Below, one piece after another: positions 45,402-55,432 of a stretch of 64,000 nt of DNA (position 1 is its first letter; each line of letters opens with the position of its first letter). Source of the stretch: Prochlorococcus sp. AG-355-P07 (GTDB taxonomy: Bacteria; Cyanobacteriota; Cyanobacteriia; PCC-6307; Cyanobiaceae); contig QCEN01000001.1 in assembly GCA_003280575.1 (NCBI GenBank), positions 124,001 to 188,000 on the forward strand, given 5' to 3'. The notes beneath the pieces were generated by a model. That model saw only the letters and a list, made by a program, of their open reading frames with translations. It searched no databases and had not been told where the DNA came from. The position numbers and the translations under genes were made by a program.

Positions 45402-46130
45402 TTAATTTCTCCTATCTAATAAATAATTATATAATTCATACTCTTTATTTAAAAATAATTTCAAATCATTTTTCAAAATAGGGTCAATATCATAATCATT
45501 TTTAGAAGTTTGTCTAAGTTTCTCTCCTTCAAAAGTATTTATTACATTATTCCAATTTTTTAAATTGGGAAATTCTTTTTGCAAAAAAGCAAAAACATCT
45601 TCTTTTAGAAATTCAGTTCGTATTACAGTTAGATTTTTTATTTTTGAAAAGTGCTTTTCTTCTCCCCAATAACTAATACTCGAAAGTAAACCTAACTGAG
45701 TAAGTAATCCAATATCTTTATCATTATTAATGAAACCTTTGACAGCCATTTCTAAGGTCGGAAACTTTTTATATAAAGTGGTACCAAATTTTCCTAATTG
45801 AACATTATTAATTTCAAAATTTCTTATATCACTATAATAGCATGAAATAATTCTGTCTATTGGATCTCTGATAGAGATAATTACCTTAGAATTAGGATTA
45901 ATCCATTTAAGTTTAACAATATGTTCGTATGCCTTAAATTGGTTATGATCTAAATTATTTTTAAGAATTTTCTTTATATATTTACCGCCAGTTTTGGGGA
46001 TATGGAAATAATTAAAACATTCTTTTTTTTCTGAAATATAAAATTTTAAGATCTCCCTGAAAGCTTTTTCTCCACTGTAAAGATAAACACCTCTGATAAA
46101 ATTTTTTAATTTATTAAATTTATTCATCAT
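45402..46130 (-). CDS. Sulfotransferase family protein
   Basis: The 242-residue protein has FNYFHIPKTGGKYIKKILKN (about residues 39-58), the 5'-PSB loop for the PAPS phosphates, and VIISIRDPIDRIISCYYSDI, the 3'-PB region with the key Arg and Ser. A later LTVIRTEFLKEDVFAFLQKE follows. It matches the sulfotransferase_2/HNK-1-like type. It probably transfers sulfate from PAPS to a polysaccharide hydroxyl. CysQ, which removes the PAP by-product, is encoded at 23882. Confidence 0.88.
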   Translation of the reverse strand: MMNKFNKLKNFIRGVYLYSGEKAFREILKFYISEKKECFNYFHIPKTGGKYIKKILKNNLDHNQFKAYEHIVKLKWINPNSKVIISIRDPIDRIISCYYSDIRNFEINNVQLGKFGTTLYKKFPTLEMAVKGFINNDKDIGLLTQLGLLSSISYWGEEKHFSKIKNLTVIRTEFLKEDVFAFLQKEFPNLKNWNNVINTFEGEKLRQTSKNDYDIDPILKNDLKLFLNKEYELYNYLLDRRN

Positions 46131-46269
46131 TGATAAAATGAAAATTAATTGTTTAATCCTTAAGAAATTTAAATTAATTTATTATGTAATTAAATATATC
46201 TTTCATAGAATTACAATCATTATAATATAAAACATTTTTAATATAAATTTCTGAGAATATTTTAATATT

Positions 46270-48030
46270 TTAAATTTCTCTTATTTTAGAATTTTTTACT
46301 TCAAATAATTTGTCACAACTTTCAATTGTACTTAGTCTATGTGCAATCATAATGATGGTCAAATCAGAATTTAAAGTTTCTAAAGCTTGAATAACATTAT
46401 CCTCTGTTTTACTATCTAATGCACTGGTAGCCTCGTCAAAAACTATAATTTGAGAATTTTGATAAAGTGCTCTTGCAATACCAATTCGCTGTCTTTGACC
46501 ACCACTTAACTTGATACCATTTTCGCCTACTATAGTACCATATTTTAATTTTGAAGCTTCAATAAAATCAGCTATTTGAGCAGTTTCAGCTGCTTTAATT
46601 ACTCTTTTCATATCAATATCTTTTTGTGATATTCCAAAGGCAATATTCTCAGCAATTGAATTGTCTGACAAAAAAATATTTTGAGGAACATGAGAAATAG
46701 CTAATCTCCATTGAAAAAGTTTTTGTGGTTTATTTTTTTTGTAAATTTCTTTACCATCAATAATCAAGTTACCTTCTGTAGGTTTCAATAAACCCATAAT
46801 AATATCGCTAAGAGTGCTTTTCCCACTTCCAGTTTTGCCAACAATACCAATTTTTTCTCCTTTTTTAATTGTGATATTAATACCTTCTAAAATATTTTGA
46901 TCTGATGATTTATATTTAAATGAAATATTAGATAAGATCAATTTATCTTTGAATTTTAAAGGACCTAAATTTTTGTAATCAAATTCATAATATTTTTGAT
47001 CTAAGATTTTTAAAATTTCAATAATGCTTCCTTTATTAGATCTCAAAGCACTTATTGAGTTATAACATTGCTGCATAGAAGGTAAAAATTTTTGTGCCGC
47101 TACTGCAAATGTTCCTATTATTGATAATTCATTTTGATTAGAGCCGATTTTTGAAGATGTTAAATAAGCTAAAAGAGCAATAAATATAAATCCAATATTT
47201 TCAATAATATATCTAGGTGCAAATGTTAGAAATTTATTAAAAGCTAACTTCTTCCTATATATTAAATCGTAATTAGCGTATTTAATTTCAAATGCCTTTT
47301 GCATGTTTAATAAAATCATATCTCTTATTGAACCTAATCCTTCTTGTATAGATTTGACTCTTTCTTTTGTCATATAGGCTATTATCTTTCCATTATTGAC
47401 AAGCTTTAATTTTGACTTGATTGAGATTGTAAGATAAGCAGAACCAAATAATAATAAAGAAAATATTGTTATATTCCAATTAATAAATAACAGTGTTACT
47501 ATTATAAAAATAATAAATGAAAAATAAGATAAAAGATTAAGGCAGTTATAAATAGAACGTACTGTAAAATCTACATAAGTAGTTGCTGCTGAGATTACTT
47601 GGCTACTATTAAGATTAATATGTTTTTCATAGGATTGATTTAAAGTTTTCTTATAAGCCAAACAACTTATATCATTTCCAATTAAGGCTGCATAAAAATT
47701 ATTTATCCACAAAATAGCTAATCTTAAAGTTGTTGAAAGAATAGAGAAAGATATAAAAATAATTATTATTGGAATAATAATTTTACCTTCAGTATTTACA
47801 CCAATTATTAAAAATAAATTTCTTAGCCATTCTATAGCCAATACTCTATTAGGCTCTATAAGAGCAGTTATCAGAGGCAAAGTCATTGCTATTGAAAATG
47901 ATTCTGAAAAACTTCCAATTATATTTAAAATCATTAAAAATAAAAATTGTCTTTTTCTTTTCTTAGAGAAATTAATCCATAACTCAAATAAAAGTCGAAA
48001 TGTTTTTTTATCGCTATTTTTTTTACTCAT
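46270..48030 (-). CDS. ABC exporter/flippase (MsbA/PglK-like), fused permease and ATPase
   Basis: From ATG 48030 (MSKKNSDKKTFRLLFELWIN) the protein has 586 residues. About six membrane helices come first, then the nucleotide-binding domain: Walker A GIVGKTGSGKSTLSDIIMGL, Q-loop SHVPQNIFLSDNS, signature KLSGGQRQRIGIARALYQ, Walker B QIIVFDEATSALDSK and H-loop IMIAHRLSTIESCDKLFEV. The longer frame from 48102 overlaps kdsB by 62 bases and is less likely. It resembles PglK-type flippases of lipid-linked glycans. No Wzx is visible in the window, so it may flip the lipid-linked unit. Confidence 0.9.
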   Translation of the reverse strand: MSKKNSDKKTFRLLFELWINFSKKRKRQFLFLMILNIIGSFSESFSIAMTLPLITALIEPNRVLAIEWLRNLFLIIGVNTEGKIIIPIIIIFISFSILSTTLRLAILWINNFYAALIGNDISCLAYKKTLNQSYEKHINLNSSQVISAATTYVDFTVRSIYNCLNLLSYFSFIIFIIVTLLFINWNITIFSLLLFGSAYLTISIKSKLKLVNNGKIIAYMTKERVKSIQEGLGSIRDMILLNMQKAFEIKYANYDLIYRKKLAFNKFLTFAPRYIIENIGFIFIALLAYLTSSKIGSNQNELSIIGTFAVAAQKFLPSMQQCYNSISALRSNKGSIIEILKILDQKYYEFDYKNLGPLKFKDKLILSNISFKYKSSDQNILEGINITIKKGEKIGIVGKTGSGKSTLSDIIMGLLKPTEGNLIIDGKEIYKKNKPQKLFQWRLAISHVPQNIFLSDNSIAENIAFGISQKDIDMKRVIKAAETAQIADFIEASKLKYGTIVGENGIKLSGGQRQRIGIARALYQNSQIIVFDEATSALDSKTEDNVIQALETLNSDLTIIMIAHRLSTIESCDKLFEVKNSKIREI

Positions 48031-48040
48031 ACATTTTAAT

Positions 48041-48877
48041 TTAAGAATATTTTTCTTCTTTATTTTTAAAACAAATTTCTCTTGCTTTTTCAAGTTGATC
48101 AAATGTATCTATAGATAAAAAGTCTCCTTCAACTGGAAATGTACTAATTTCAATCCCTGAATAAATTAATCTCAATTGTTCCAAATTTTCATTTTTTTCT
48201 AAATATGAAATAGGATAACTTTTCCAGTTTTGAAGTATATCTGCTCTATATCCATAAATACCTACATGACCCCAATAGTCGCAATATAAATGCCAATCTT
48301 CTTTTTTATGATCTCTTATAAAAGGTAAAGCGGTTCTTGAAAAATATATTGCTTTTTTTTCTTTATTTATTAGTGTTTTTACAACGGCTGGATTATGTAT
48401 ATCATTCTTAGATATCTTAAAAATAGGGGTAACAACTTCTGGTATTTTTTCTGAATTTAAACAAAAATCAGACATCTTATCTAAAACATAAGGATCAAGG
48501 AAAGGTTGATCTCCTTGAACATTTATAATCAAAGTAGATTCTTTAATTTTATTAATATCATTAGAATTTTTTTTATTAAGATCTTCATTTTGCCAAGCTA
48601 TTTTTAATAACTCTTCAATTACAGAGGAAATCCTTTCACTTCCAGAAGTACAAGATGAAGAAGTAATTAATGAATTAATTCCTAAATTTTTAGCTATAGT
48701 TGACAACTCTTCAGAATCTGTACATAGAACTATATTTGATACTGGTACACTTTTTTTACACTGTTCCAATACTCTAGAAATCATCATTTTTCCACCAATA
48801 TCTGCTATTACTTTTTGAGGCAATCTTGATGAGTTAAGCCTAGCTGGTACAGCTATAATTTTTTTTCTGATTGGCAT
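48041..48877 (-). CDS. kdsB: 3-deoxy-manno-octulosonate cytidylyltransferase (CMP-Kdo synthetase)
   Basis: From ATG 48877 the protein has 278 residues: KKIIAVPARLNSSRLPQKVI and DIGGKMMISRVLEQCKKSV at the N-terminus, then STLIINVQGDQPFLDPYVLD, IYFSRTALPFIRDHKKEDWH, HVGIYGYRADILQNW and FPVEGDFLSIDTFDQLEKAR, all KdsB motifs. It activates Kdo with CTP. The ATG overlaps the stop of the upstream gene as TAATG, which supports this start over the longer frame from 48919. It is followed 10 bases later by the ABC flippase. Confidence 0.93.
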   Translation of the reverse strand: MPIRKKIIAVPARLNSSRLPQKVIADIGGKMMISRVLEQCKKSVPVSNIVLCTDSEELSTIAKNLGINSLITSSSCTSGSERISSVIEELLKIAWQNEDLNKKNSNDINKIKESTLIINVQGDQPFLDPYVLDKMSDFCLNSEKIPEVVTPIFKISKNDIHNPAVVKTLINKEKKAIYFSRTALPFIRDHKKEDWHLYCDYWGHVGIYGYRADILQNWKSYPISYLEKNENLEQLRLIYSGIEISTFPVEGDFLSIDTFDQLEKAREICFKNKEEKYS

Positions 48878-49599
48878 TAATCCCATAATTTCATTGCTTC
48901 TTCTCTGGCAGAAAACCATTCTTTAGAAAATTCACTGTCCATATTTCTTTGATCTTTAAACCATGGTCCTCCAAGAGTCCAATGTATTAGTTTCGGAGAA
49001 CTATCATTTTTAGGATCAGCAGTATTTCCATCAAAAACGAGCTCATTCCATCCATCAGAATTAAAAGCACCTATTTGATTTTCATTCTCAAGCCAATTAA
49101 ATCTATGAAGATCTAGACCACTAGCATTATTAATATAGTCAATACTTAATTTTTTACACTTTTTACAATTCATAAGCATTAGAGAACTCCAATTTTTCTT
49201 TGGATAAGAAGACTGAATCTCTCCTAGAAATTTAGTTTTTTCAGTAGGTTTATGATTATGTTTAACACACATTAATGAATATTTTTCGTTCCTCTGCTCC
49301 CATAATTCTCCAATATCAGAGAAGCAAAGCATATCGCAATCCATAAAAATAGCCCATCCTCGATAGTTCATTAGAAATGGAACTAGAAATCTTGTAAAAG
49401 AGAAATCTGTACTTTGTTTTTCTTCTCTTTCCCTACTATGATAACCCTGTTTAACCAATTGACTGGTTACTAAGGGAGTAATAGATAAAGGGTAAGTAGA
49501 ATATTGATACAGACTATCAATTAAAACATTAGTAGCTGCTCTTTCTCTGAAGTCGTAACCTATAAATATAGGGATAAATTTTTGACTTTTAGATTTCAT
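48877..49599 (-). CDS. Glycosyltransferase (GT8-like, DxD type)
   Basis: The 240-residue protein (from ATG 49599 after an AGAGG-like ribosome site) has FIPIFIGYDFRERAATNVLI, then FSFTRFLVPFLMNYRGWAIF and MDCDMLCFSDIGELW with the DxD motif, FNSDGWNELVFDGNTADPK and LIHWTLGGPWFKD. This is the pattern of GT8-like or related cytosolic glycosyltransferases. It sits between kdsC and kdsB, an unusual place, which suggests it acts in the same Kdo or core pathway. Confidence 0.78.
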   Translation of the reverse strand: MKSKSQKFIPIFIGYDFRERAATNVLIDSLYQYSTYPLSITPLVTSQLVKQGYHSREREEKQSTDFSFTRFLVPFLMNYRGWAIFMDCDMLCFSDIGELWEQRNEKYSLMCVKHNHKPTEKTKFLGEIQSSYPKKNWSSLMLMNCKKCKKLSIDYINNASGLDLHRFNWLENENQIGAFNSDGWNELVFDGNTADPKNDSSPKLIHWTLGGPWFKDQRNMDSEFSKEWFSAREEAMKLWD

Positions 49600-49609
49600 C
49601 TTAAAACCT

Positions 49610-50194
49610 CTAAATGGATGTTTTAACCCATCCATATTTAGAATAATTTTTCCATAAACCTTTCGATATTAAAAGCCTTTCTGATAGTTCTCTTATAGCT
49701 CCAAAACCCCCAGGTTTTTCAAGTTTCATATCAGAAATAGATACTAGAGATCCTGATGCATTTCTTGGGGTAAATAAGAGACTTACTAAAGGTCTGATTA
49801 CCATATCATTAATATCATCGCCGACATAAGCACATTTTGAAATAGGAATACTTTTCTTTTTTTGAAAATCTTTTAATTTTTGATATTTATTTTTTACCTT
49901 AAAAAAGGTATATTTGATCCCTAATTGATTAGCTCTTAATTCAGCAGCAGCACTTTCTCCTCCACTTATTATAACTATTTTAATACCAACCTCTTGAAGT
50001 AAATTCATACTCAAACCATCTTTGACATCGAATCTTTTCAAAATATCACCATTGATTTGATACCATAATCCTCCATCAGTTAGAACTCCATCAACATCTA
50101 ATATTAGAAATTCAATTTTCCTTAATTTTTTATAAAGTAACTTCCATCTAAGTTCTTTATAAAGGAATTTAAATGATAAAAAATTTATAGTCAA
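49610..50194 (-). CDS. kdsC: 3-deoxy-manno-octulosonate-8-phosphate phosphatase
   Basis: The 194-residue HAD-family protein has LILDVDGVLTDGGLWYQING (DxD nucleophile), KIVIISGGESAAAELRANQL, and KCAYVGDDINDMVIRPLVSL with the GDDxxD motif, the KdsC signature pattern. It removes phosphate from Kdo-8-P. It overlaps kdsD by four bases upstream and sits 10 bases before the GT8-like gene. Confidence 0.92.
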   Translation of the reverse strand: MTINFLSFKFLYKELRWKLLYKKLRKIEFLILDVDGVLTDGGLWYQINGDILKRFDVKDGLSMNLLQEVGIKIVIISGGESAAAELRANQLGIKYTFFKVKNKYQKLKDFQKKKSIPISKCAYVGDDINDMVIRPLVSLLFTPRNASGSLVSISDMKLEKPGGFGAIRELSERLLISKGLWKNYSKYGWVKTSI

Positions 50195-51180
50195 TTATTT
50201 AATCCAGCCTGAATTAGATCATGAAGTCTTAGGATTCCAACAAATTCATAATTTTCACCCACAACAGGAAGTAAAGAAATTGGCTTTTTTCTATTTTTTT
50301 CCATAAGTTCAAGTGCTTCAATTGCAAACTTATCATATGAAATAACTATGGGATCTTTAGTCATTATCTCCTCGGCCAAGAGATTCTCCCAATCTTTTGG
50401 TTCATACTTTTTTAAAGCTCTTCTTAAATCTCCATCAGTAATTAAGCCAATCAATTTATTGTCATTATCTTTTCCCTTTATCCAGCAACTACCTATAGAG
50501 CCTCGCGTTATCTCTAAGATTATTTCCCTAAAAGATGAATTCTCTAATAAGGGATTTAATTGATTAATTGGTTTCATTAAATCAGAAACCTTCAAAGTTA
50601 ATTCTCTGCCAAGTTTACCTGCAGGATGATTTACTGCAAAATCTTTTCTTGATATACCTTTTTTTTCCATCAAAACAACTGCCAATGCATCCCCAATTGC
50701 CATTGCCACTGTAGTACTTGCAGTGGGTGCAAGATTCAAAGGGCAAACTTCTTTATTTACACTTGCATCTAAAAAAACATCACTTTGCGTAGCCAAAGTA
50801 GAATTAAGATTGCCTAAAATTCCAATTTGAAAAGACCCTTTATTCCTTAAGTGAGGAATTAATTGAATCAACTCTTGAGTCTCTCCACTATTAGAAAGCA
50901 AAATACATAGATCTCCTCTATCAACTATTCCAAGATCTCCATGAAGAGCATCTATAGGATTTAAGTAAATTGAAGTAAGACCTATTGATGAAAAGGTGGC
51001 TGCCAATTTTCTTGCTACAATCCCACTTTTCCCTACTCCTGTTAAAAGTAACTTTTTTTTATTTTCAAAACAATCTTCAAGTAATCTTAAAGTCTTTTCT
51101 ACTTGATCATTATTCAATCTTTTTGCAGACTCCAATATCGCTGCTGATTCTTCCTTCATACATTCATATAACGAGAGCAT
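50191..51180 (-). CDS. kdsD: Arabinose-5-phosphate isomerase (KdsD/KpsF)
   Basis: The 329-residue protein has an N-terminal SIS domain with LLTGVGKSGIVARKLAATFS and DALHGDLGIVDRGDLCILLS plus NSGETQELIQLIPHLRNKG, and two C-terminal CBS domains (from about residue 200, with IGLITDGDLRRALKKYEPKD and EEIMTKDPIVISYDKFAIEA). It makes arabinose 5-phosphate for Kdo synthesis. It leads the minus-strand kdsD-kdsC-GT-kdsB-ABC run and is divergent from kdsA with a 188-base promoter gap. Confidence 0.94.
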   Translation of the reverse strand: MLSLYECMKEESAAILESAKRLNNDQVEKTLRLLEDCFENKKKLLLTGVGKSGIVARKLAATFSSIGLTSIYLNPIDALHGDLGIVDRGDLCILLSNSGETQELIQLIPHLRNKGSFQIGILGNLNSTLATQSDVFLDASVNKEVCPLNLAPTASTTVAMAIGDALAVVLMEKKGISRKDFAVNHPAGKLGRELTLKVSDLMKPINQLNPLLENSSFREIILEITRGSIGSCWIKGKDNDNKLIGLITDGDLRRALKKYEPKDWENLLAEEIMTKDPIVISYDKFAIEALELMEKNRKKPISLLPVVGENYEFVGILRLHDLIQAGLNN

Positions 51181-51356
51181 AAAAAATCTTTAAAAATCAA
51201 ACTTTTAATATGTGAAATTTTAACTTCAACATAAATTATTTTAAATTATCCTACGCAACATAATGAATTTAGAGAAGATAAGGCTAAAATCTTCACTTAC
51301 ATTGATACTTAATCATATTTAAACTAGTATATTTTAATTCGTTATTCTTAAATTAA

Positions 51357-52211
<855 letters not shown>

Positions 52212-52338
52212 CTTAAACGAAATAGTTTAATTAATTTTTTAAATATTCTATTAAAGAATATAAATATTTAAATTTTTTTTATTTAGTAAGATTATTAACT
52301 ATAAAAGCTATGATTTATTATGAGTATATTTATTAAAT

Positions 52339-53355
52339 TTGGTTAATTCAACGAAAATACTTATAACCGGAGGCACTGGAAGCTTTGGTAAAGCTTTTTT
52401 AAAAGAGAATATATGTAAAAAAAATTTTGAAAGAATTGTTATTTATAGCAGAGACGAATTGAAGCAATGGGAATTACAACAATTGTATCCTGAGGATAAA
52501 TATCCTAACCTAAGATTTTTCTTGGGTGACATTAGAGACCAAAACAGACTTAAAAGAGCATTAGAGAATATAAACACAGTGGTACATGCAGCTGCTCTGA
52601 AGCAAGTTCCAGCTGCAGAATATAATCCTATGGAGTTTGTTAAAACGAATGTATTAGGAGCAGAGAATCTCATACAAGCATGTTTAGATTCAGATGTAAA
52701 AAATGTTGTTTCATTGAGTACAGATAAAGCTGCAGGCCCTGTAAATCTATATGGAGCGACTAAATTATGTGCCGACAAATTGTTTGTAGCAGCAAACAAT
52801 ATAAAGGGTAATAGAGATATTAAATTTTCAACAGTTAGATATGGCAATGTAATGGGTTCAAGAGGATCTGTTATTCCTTTTTTTCTACAAAAAATAAAAG
52901 ATCATGAAAGAATCTTACCAATAACTTCAGATTTAATGACAAGATTTAATATTTCACTTATCGAAGGTGTGAATATGGTTTTATGGGCTTTAAAGAATTC
53001 AATTGGCGGTGAAATTATAATTCCCAAAATACCTAGTTACAAAATTACAGATCTTGCAGAAGCTATAGGTCCAAATTGTGAAAAAAAAGTTATTGGCATA
53101 AGGCCAGGTGAAAAAGTACATGAAGACTTAATAACCTCTGCAGAATCTTTTTCTACCATAGATATAGGTAATTTTTATGCAATTCTTCCTCATCCTGAAT
53201 ATCATTTAGATAGACATGATAAGAAGTTTCCTATATGCAAGAAAGTTCCAGAAGGTTTCCAATATAATTCAGGAACTAACAAAAACTTTTTAAGTATACA
53301 TGAACTTAGAGAACTTATAAAAGAACATATAGATGAAAAATTTAAACCTTTTTAG
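52339..53355 (+). CDS. pseB: UDP-GlcNAc 4,6-dehydratase (inverting), PseB
   Basis: The 338-residue SDR enzyme has ILITGGTGSFGKAFLKENIC, IVIYSRDELKQWELQQLYPE, VVHAAALKQVPAAEYNPMEF, SLSTDKAAGPVNLYGATKLC and STVRYGNVMGSRGSVIPFFL, the hallmarks of PseB/FlaA1. It makes UDP-2-acetamido-2,6-dideoxy-arabino-hexos-4-ulose, the first step toward pseudaminic acid. The start is TTG at 52339. Its 3' end overlaps pseC by 23 bases. Confidence 0.95.
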   Translation: MVNSTKILITGGTGSFGKAFLKENICKKNFERIVIYSRDELKQWELQQLYPEDKYPNLRFFLGDIRDQNRLKRALENINTVVHAAALKQVPAAEYNPMEFVKTNVLGAENLIQACLDSDVKNVVSLSTDKAAGPVNLYGATKLCADKLFVAANNIKGNRDIKFSTVRYGNVMGSRGSVIPFFLQKIKDHERILPITSDLMTRFNISLIEGVNMVLWALKNSIGGEIIIPKIPSYKITDLAEAIGPNCEKKVIGIRPGEKVHEDLITSAESFSTIDIGNFYAILPHPEYHLDRHDKKFPICKKVPEGFQYNSGTNKNFLSIHELRELIKEHIDEKFKPF

Positions 53356-54526
53356 AAATTATTATAAAAACTCAAAGTATATTCCTTATGGCAGGCAAAA
53401 TATTACTAAGGATGATATTAAGGCTGTTATACAAGTTTTAAAAAGTGAATTTCTTACACAAGGTAATCTATTAGAAGATTTTGAAAAAAGAATCTCTATA
53501 AAAGTTAATTCAAAGTATGCAGTTGCAGTAAATAGCGCAACAAGTGCTTTACACATAGCATGTTTAGCTTTAGGTCTAAAAAAAGGGGATTATTTATGGA
53601 CCTCCCCAATCACCTTTGTTGCATCAGCTAATTGCGGTATTTATTGTGGAGCCAAAATAGATTTTGTTGATGTAGATAAAAACTCATGTCTTATTTCAAT
53701 AAAAGAATTAGAAAAAAAACTTCAAAAAGCAAAACTAGAAAACAAATTACCAAAAATTATTATTCCAGTTCATTTAGGCGGAAGTAGTTGTGATATGAAG
53801 GCAATTTATAAACTTTCAAAAGAATATGGGTTTTCTATAATTGAAGATGCAAGTCATGCCTTGGGAGGAAAATTTGAAAATCAGCCTGTAGGAAATTGCA
53901 AATATAGTGATATTTCAATATTCAGCTTTCATCCTGTAAAAATAATTACAACAGGTGAAGGTGGCGTAGCTGTAACTAATAGTCAAAAATATGCCCAAGA
54001 AATGAAAGATTTACGTTCTCATTACATTATTAAAGATCGAAATAGATTTAAAGAAAATATTCCAGGCGAATGGAGATATGAGATGCAAGGATTAGGTTTT
54101 AATTACCGAATGAATGAGATTCAAGCCGCTTTAGGTTTGAGCCAATTAACAAGACTAGAAAAGATTGTGTACAGAAGAAATGTTATCTACAATAAATATA
54201 AGGAATATTTAAAAAATTTACCTTTAAAATTAATTGAAGTACCTAATAATGTTTATTCATCACATCACTTAGCAGTTATAAAGCTAGAAGATAAAGATAT
54301 TCATCAAAATGTTTTTGAAGGAATGAGAAAAAATAGTATTGGGGTACAACTTCATTATTCCCCAGTTCATCTTCAACCTTTTTACAAAAAATTTGGATTT
54401 AAAAAGGGTGATTTTCCAAATGCAGAGGATTATGCATCAAGGGCATTTTCTTTACCTCTATATCCTGAATTGAATAATTTTAGCCTTAGAAAAATAGTAA
54501 AGATATTAAAAGAATTAATCTATTAA
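53333..54526 (+). CDS. pseC: UDP-4-amino-4,6-dideoxy-N-acetyl-altrosamine transaminase, PseC
   Basis: The 397-residue PLP enzyme has KYIPYGRQNITKDDIKAVIQ, VAVNSATSALHIACLALGLK, SIIEDASHALGGKFENQPVG and FSFHPVKIITTGEGGVAVTN with the PLP Lys, and later GLGFNYRMNEIQAALGLSQL and IGVQLHYSPVHLQPFYKKFG. This matches PseC (DegT/DnrJ class). It aminates the PseB product. It overlaps pseB and precedes the aldo/keto reductase by one base. Confidence 0.95.
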   Translation: MKNLNLFRNYYKNSKYIPYGRQNITKDDIKAVIQVLKSEFLTQGNLLEDFEKRISIKVNSKYAVAVNSATSALHIACLALGLKKGDYLWTSPITFVASANCGIYCGAKIDFVDVDKNSCLISIKELEKKLQKAKLENKLPKIIIPVHLGGSSCDMKAIYKLSKEYGFSIIEDASHALGGKFENQPVGNCKYSDISIFSFHPVKIITTGEGGVAVTNSQKYAQEMKDLRSHYIIKDRNRFKENIPGEWRYEMQGLGFNYRMNEIQAALGLSQLTRLEKIVYRRNVIYNKYKEYLKNLPLKLIEVPNNVYSSHHLAVIKLEDKDIHQNVFEGMRKNSIGVQLHYSPVHLQPFYKKFGFKKGDFPNAEDYASRAFSLPLYPELNNFSLRKIVKILKELIY

Positions 54527-54527
54527 T

Positions 54528-55424
54528 ATGACAACGAAACTGTGTCTAGGTACTGCTCAATTTGGCATGAATTATGGAATAACTAATCAAATGGGGAAGC
54601 CAAAAGATAATGAAATTGACTTAATAATAAAAAGTGCATTGAATAATAATATCTTTTATTTTGATACTGCTAATGCCTATGGGAATTCAGAAATAATTTT
54701 AGGAAACAAATTATTAAATAAACAGGATATAAAATTCATAACAAAATTTAATTCTGGAGTTAAAAATTCTTTTACAGAAGAAGATATAAATAAATTAGAA
54801 AATAATTTTGAGAAAACTCTGAAAAGATTAAAAACAAATAATATCGACTCTTTATTAATCCATGATCCTAATGATATAAAAAAAGATAACAACCATTTGC
54901 TTTTAAACTGGCTTTATAGATTAAAATCCCAGGGTAAAATAAACAGATTTGGTTTATCAATATATGAAGAGTCTGATTTAGAAAATGCACCTTTGAATGA
55001 AATAGATGTTATTCAAATGCCTATTTCTATTTATGATCAGAGATTATTAAAAGATTCCTTTATAAATAAACTTTTGGATAAAAATATAATAATTCACATA
55101 AGAAGCATATTTCTCCAAGGGCTTCTTCTTCAAGTTTCAAAAAAATGGCCCAAGCATATTAATAAGTCTTTTTTAAATCATCATATTATTTATGAAAAAG
55201 AACTATTTTCAAAAAATATAAGTCTTATGGATGCTGCAATATCTTTCATTAAAGGTTTAAATTTTGCTGAGTTAGTCCTTTTTGGCGTTACAAGCATTTC
55301 AGAATTTAAAGCGATTAATGAAAGTTGGAATTGTGAAAAAAGTATAATTAATAAATTAGACTTTAAACTATTTAAGTGGGATATAGAAGAAGATATTGAC
55401 CCTAGAAAATGGAAATGCCGATAA
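54528..55424 (+). CDS. Aldo/keto reductase
   Basis: The 298-residue protein has LCLGTAQFGMNYGITNQMGK, FYFDTANAYGNSEIILGNKL with the Asp-Tyr pair, FITKFNSGVKNSF and NIDSLLIHDPNDI, then FGLSIYEESDLENA and QMPISIYDQRLL. It is a TIM-barrel NAD(P)H reductase related to those in nonulosonate and spore-coat clusters. Its substrate is unknown, probably a sugar intermediate of this operon. It starts one base after pseC and its end overlaps the longest possible start of the next gene. Confidence 0.85.
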   Translation: MTTKLCLGTAQFGMNYGITNQMGKPKDNEIDLIIKSALNNNIFYFDTANAYGNSEIILGNKLLNKQDIKFITKFNSGVKNSFTEEDINKLENNFEKTLKRLKTNNIDSLLIHDPNDIKKDNNHLLLNWLYRLKSQGKINRFGLSIYEESDLENAPLNEIDVIQMPISIYDQRLLKDSFINKLLDKNIIIHIRSIFLQGLLLQVSKKWPKHINKSFLNHHIIYEKELFSKNISLMDAAISFIKGLNFAELVLFGVTSISEFKAINESWNCEKSIINKLDFKLFKWDIEEDIDPRKWKCR

Positions 55425-55432
55425 TTAATTCA

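Noticed and set aside
52443-52847. 134-residue minus-strand frame opposite pseB
   Set aside because: Antisense shadow of a gene with clear SDR motifs.
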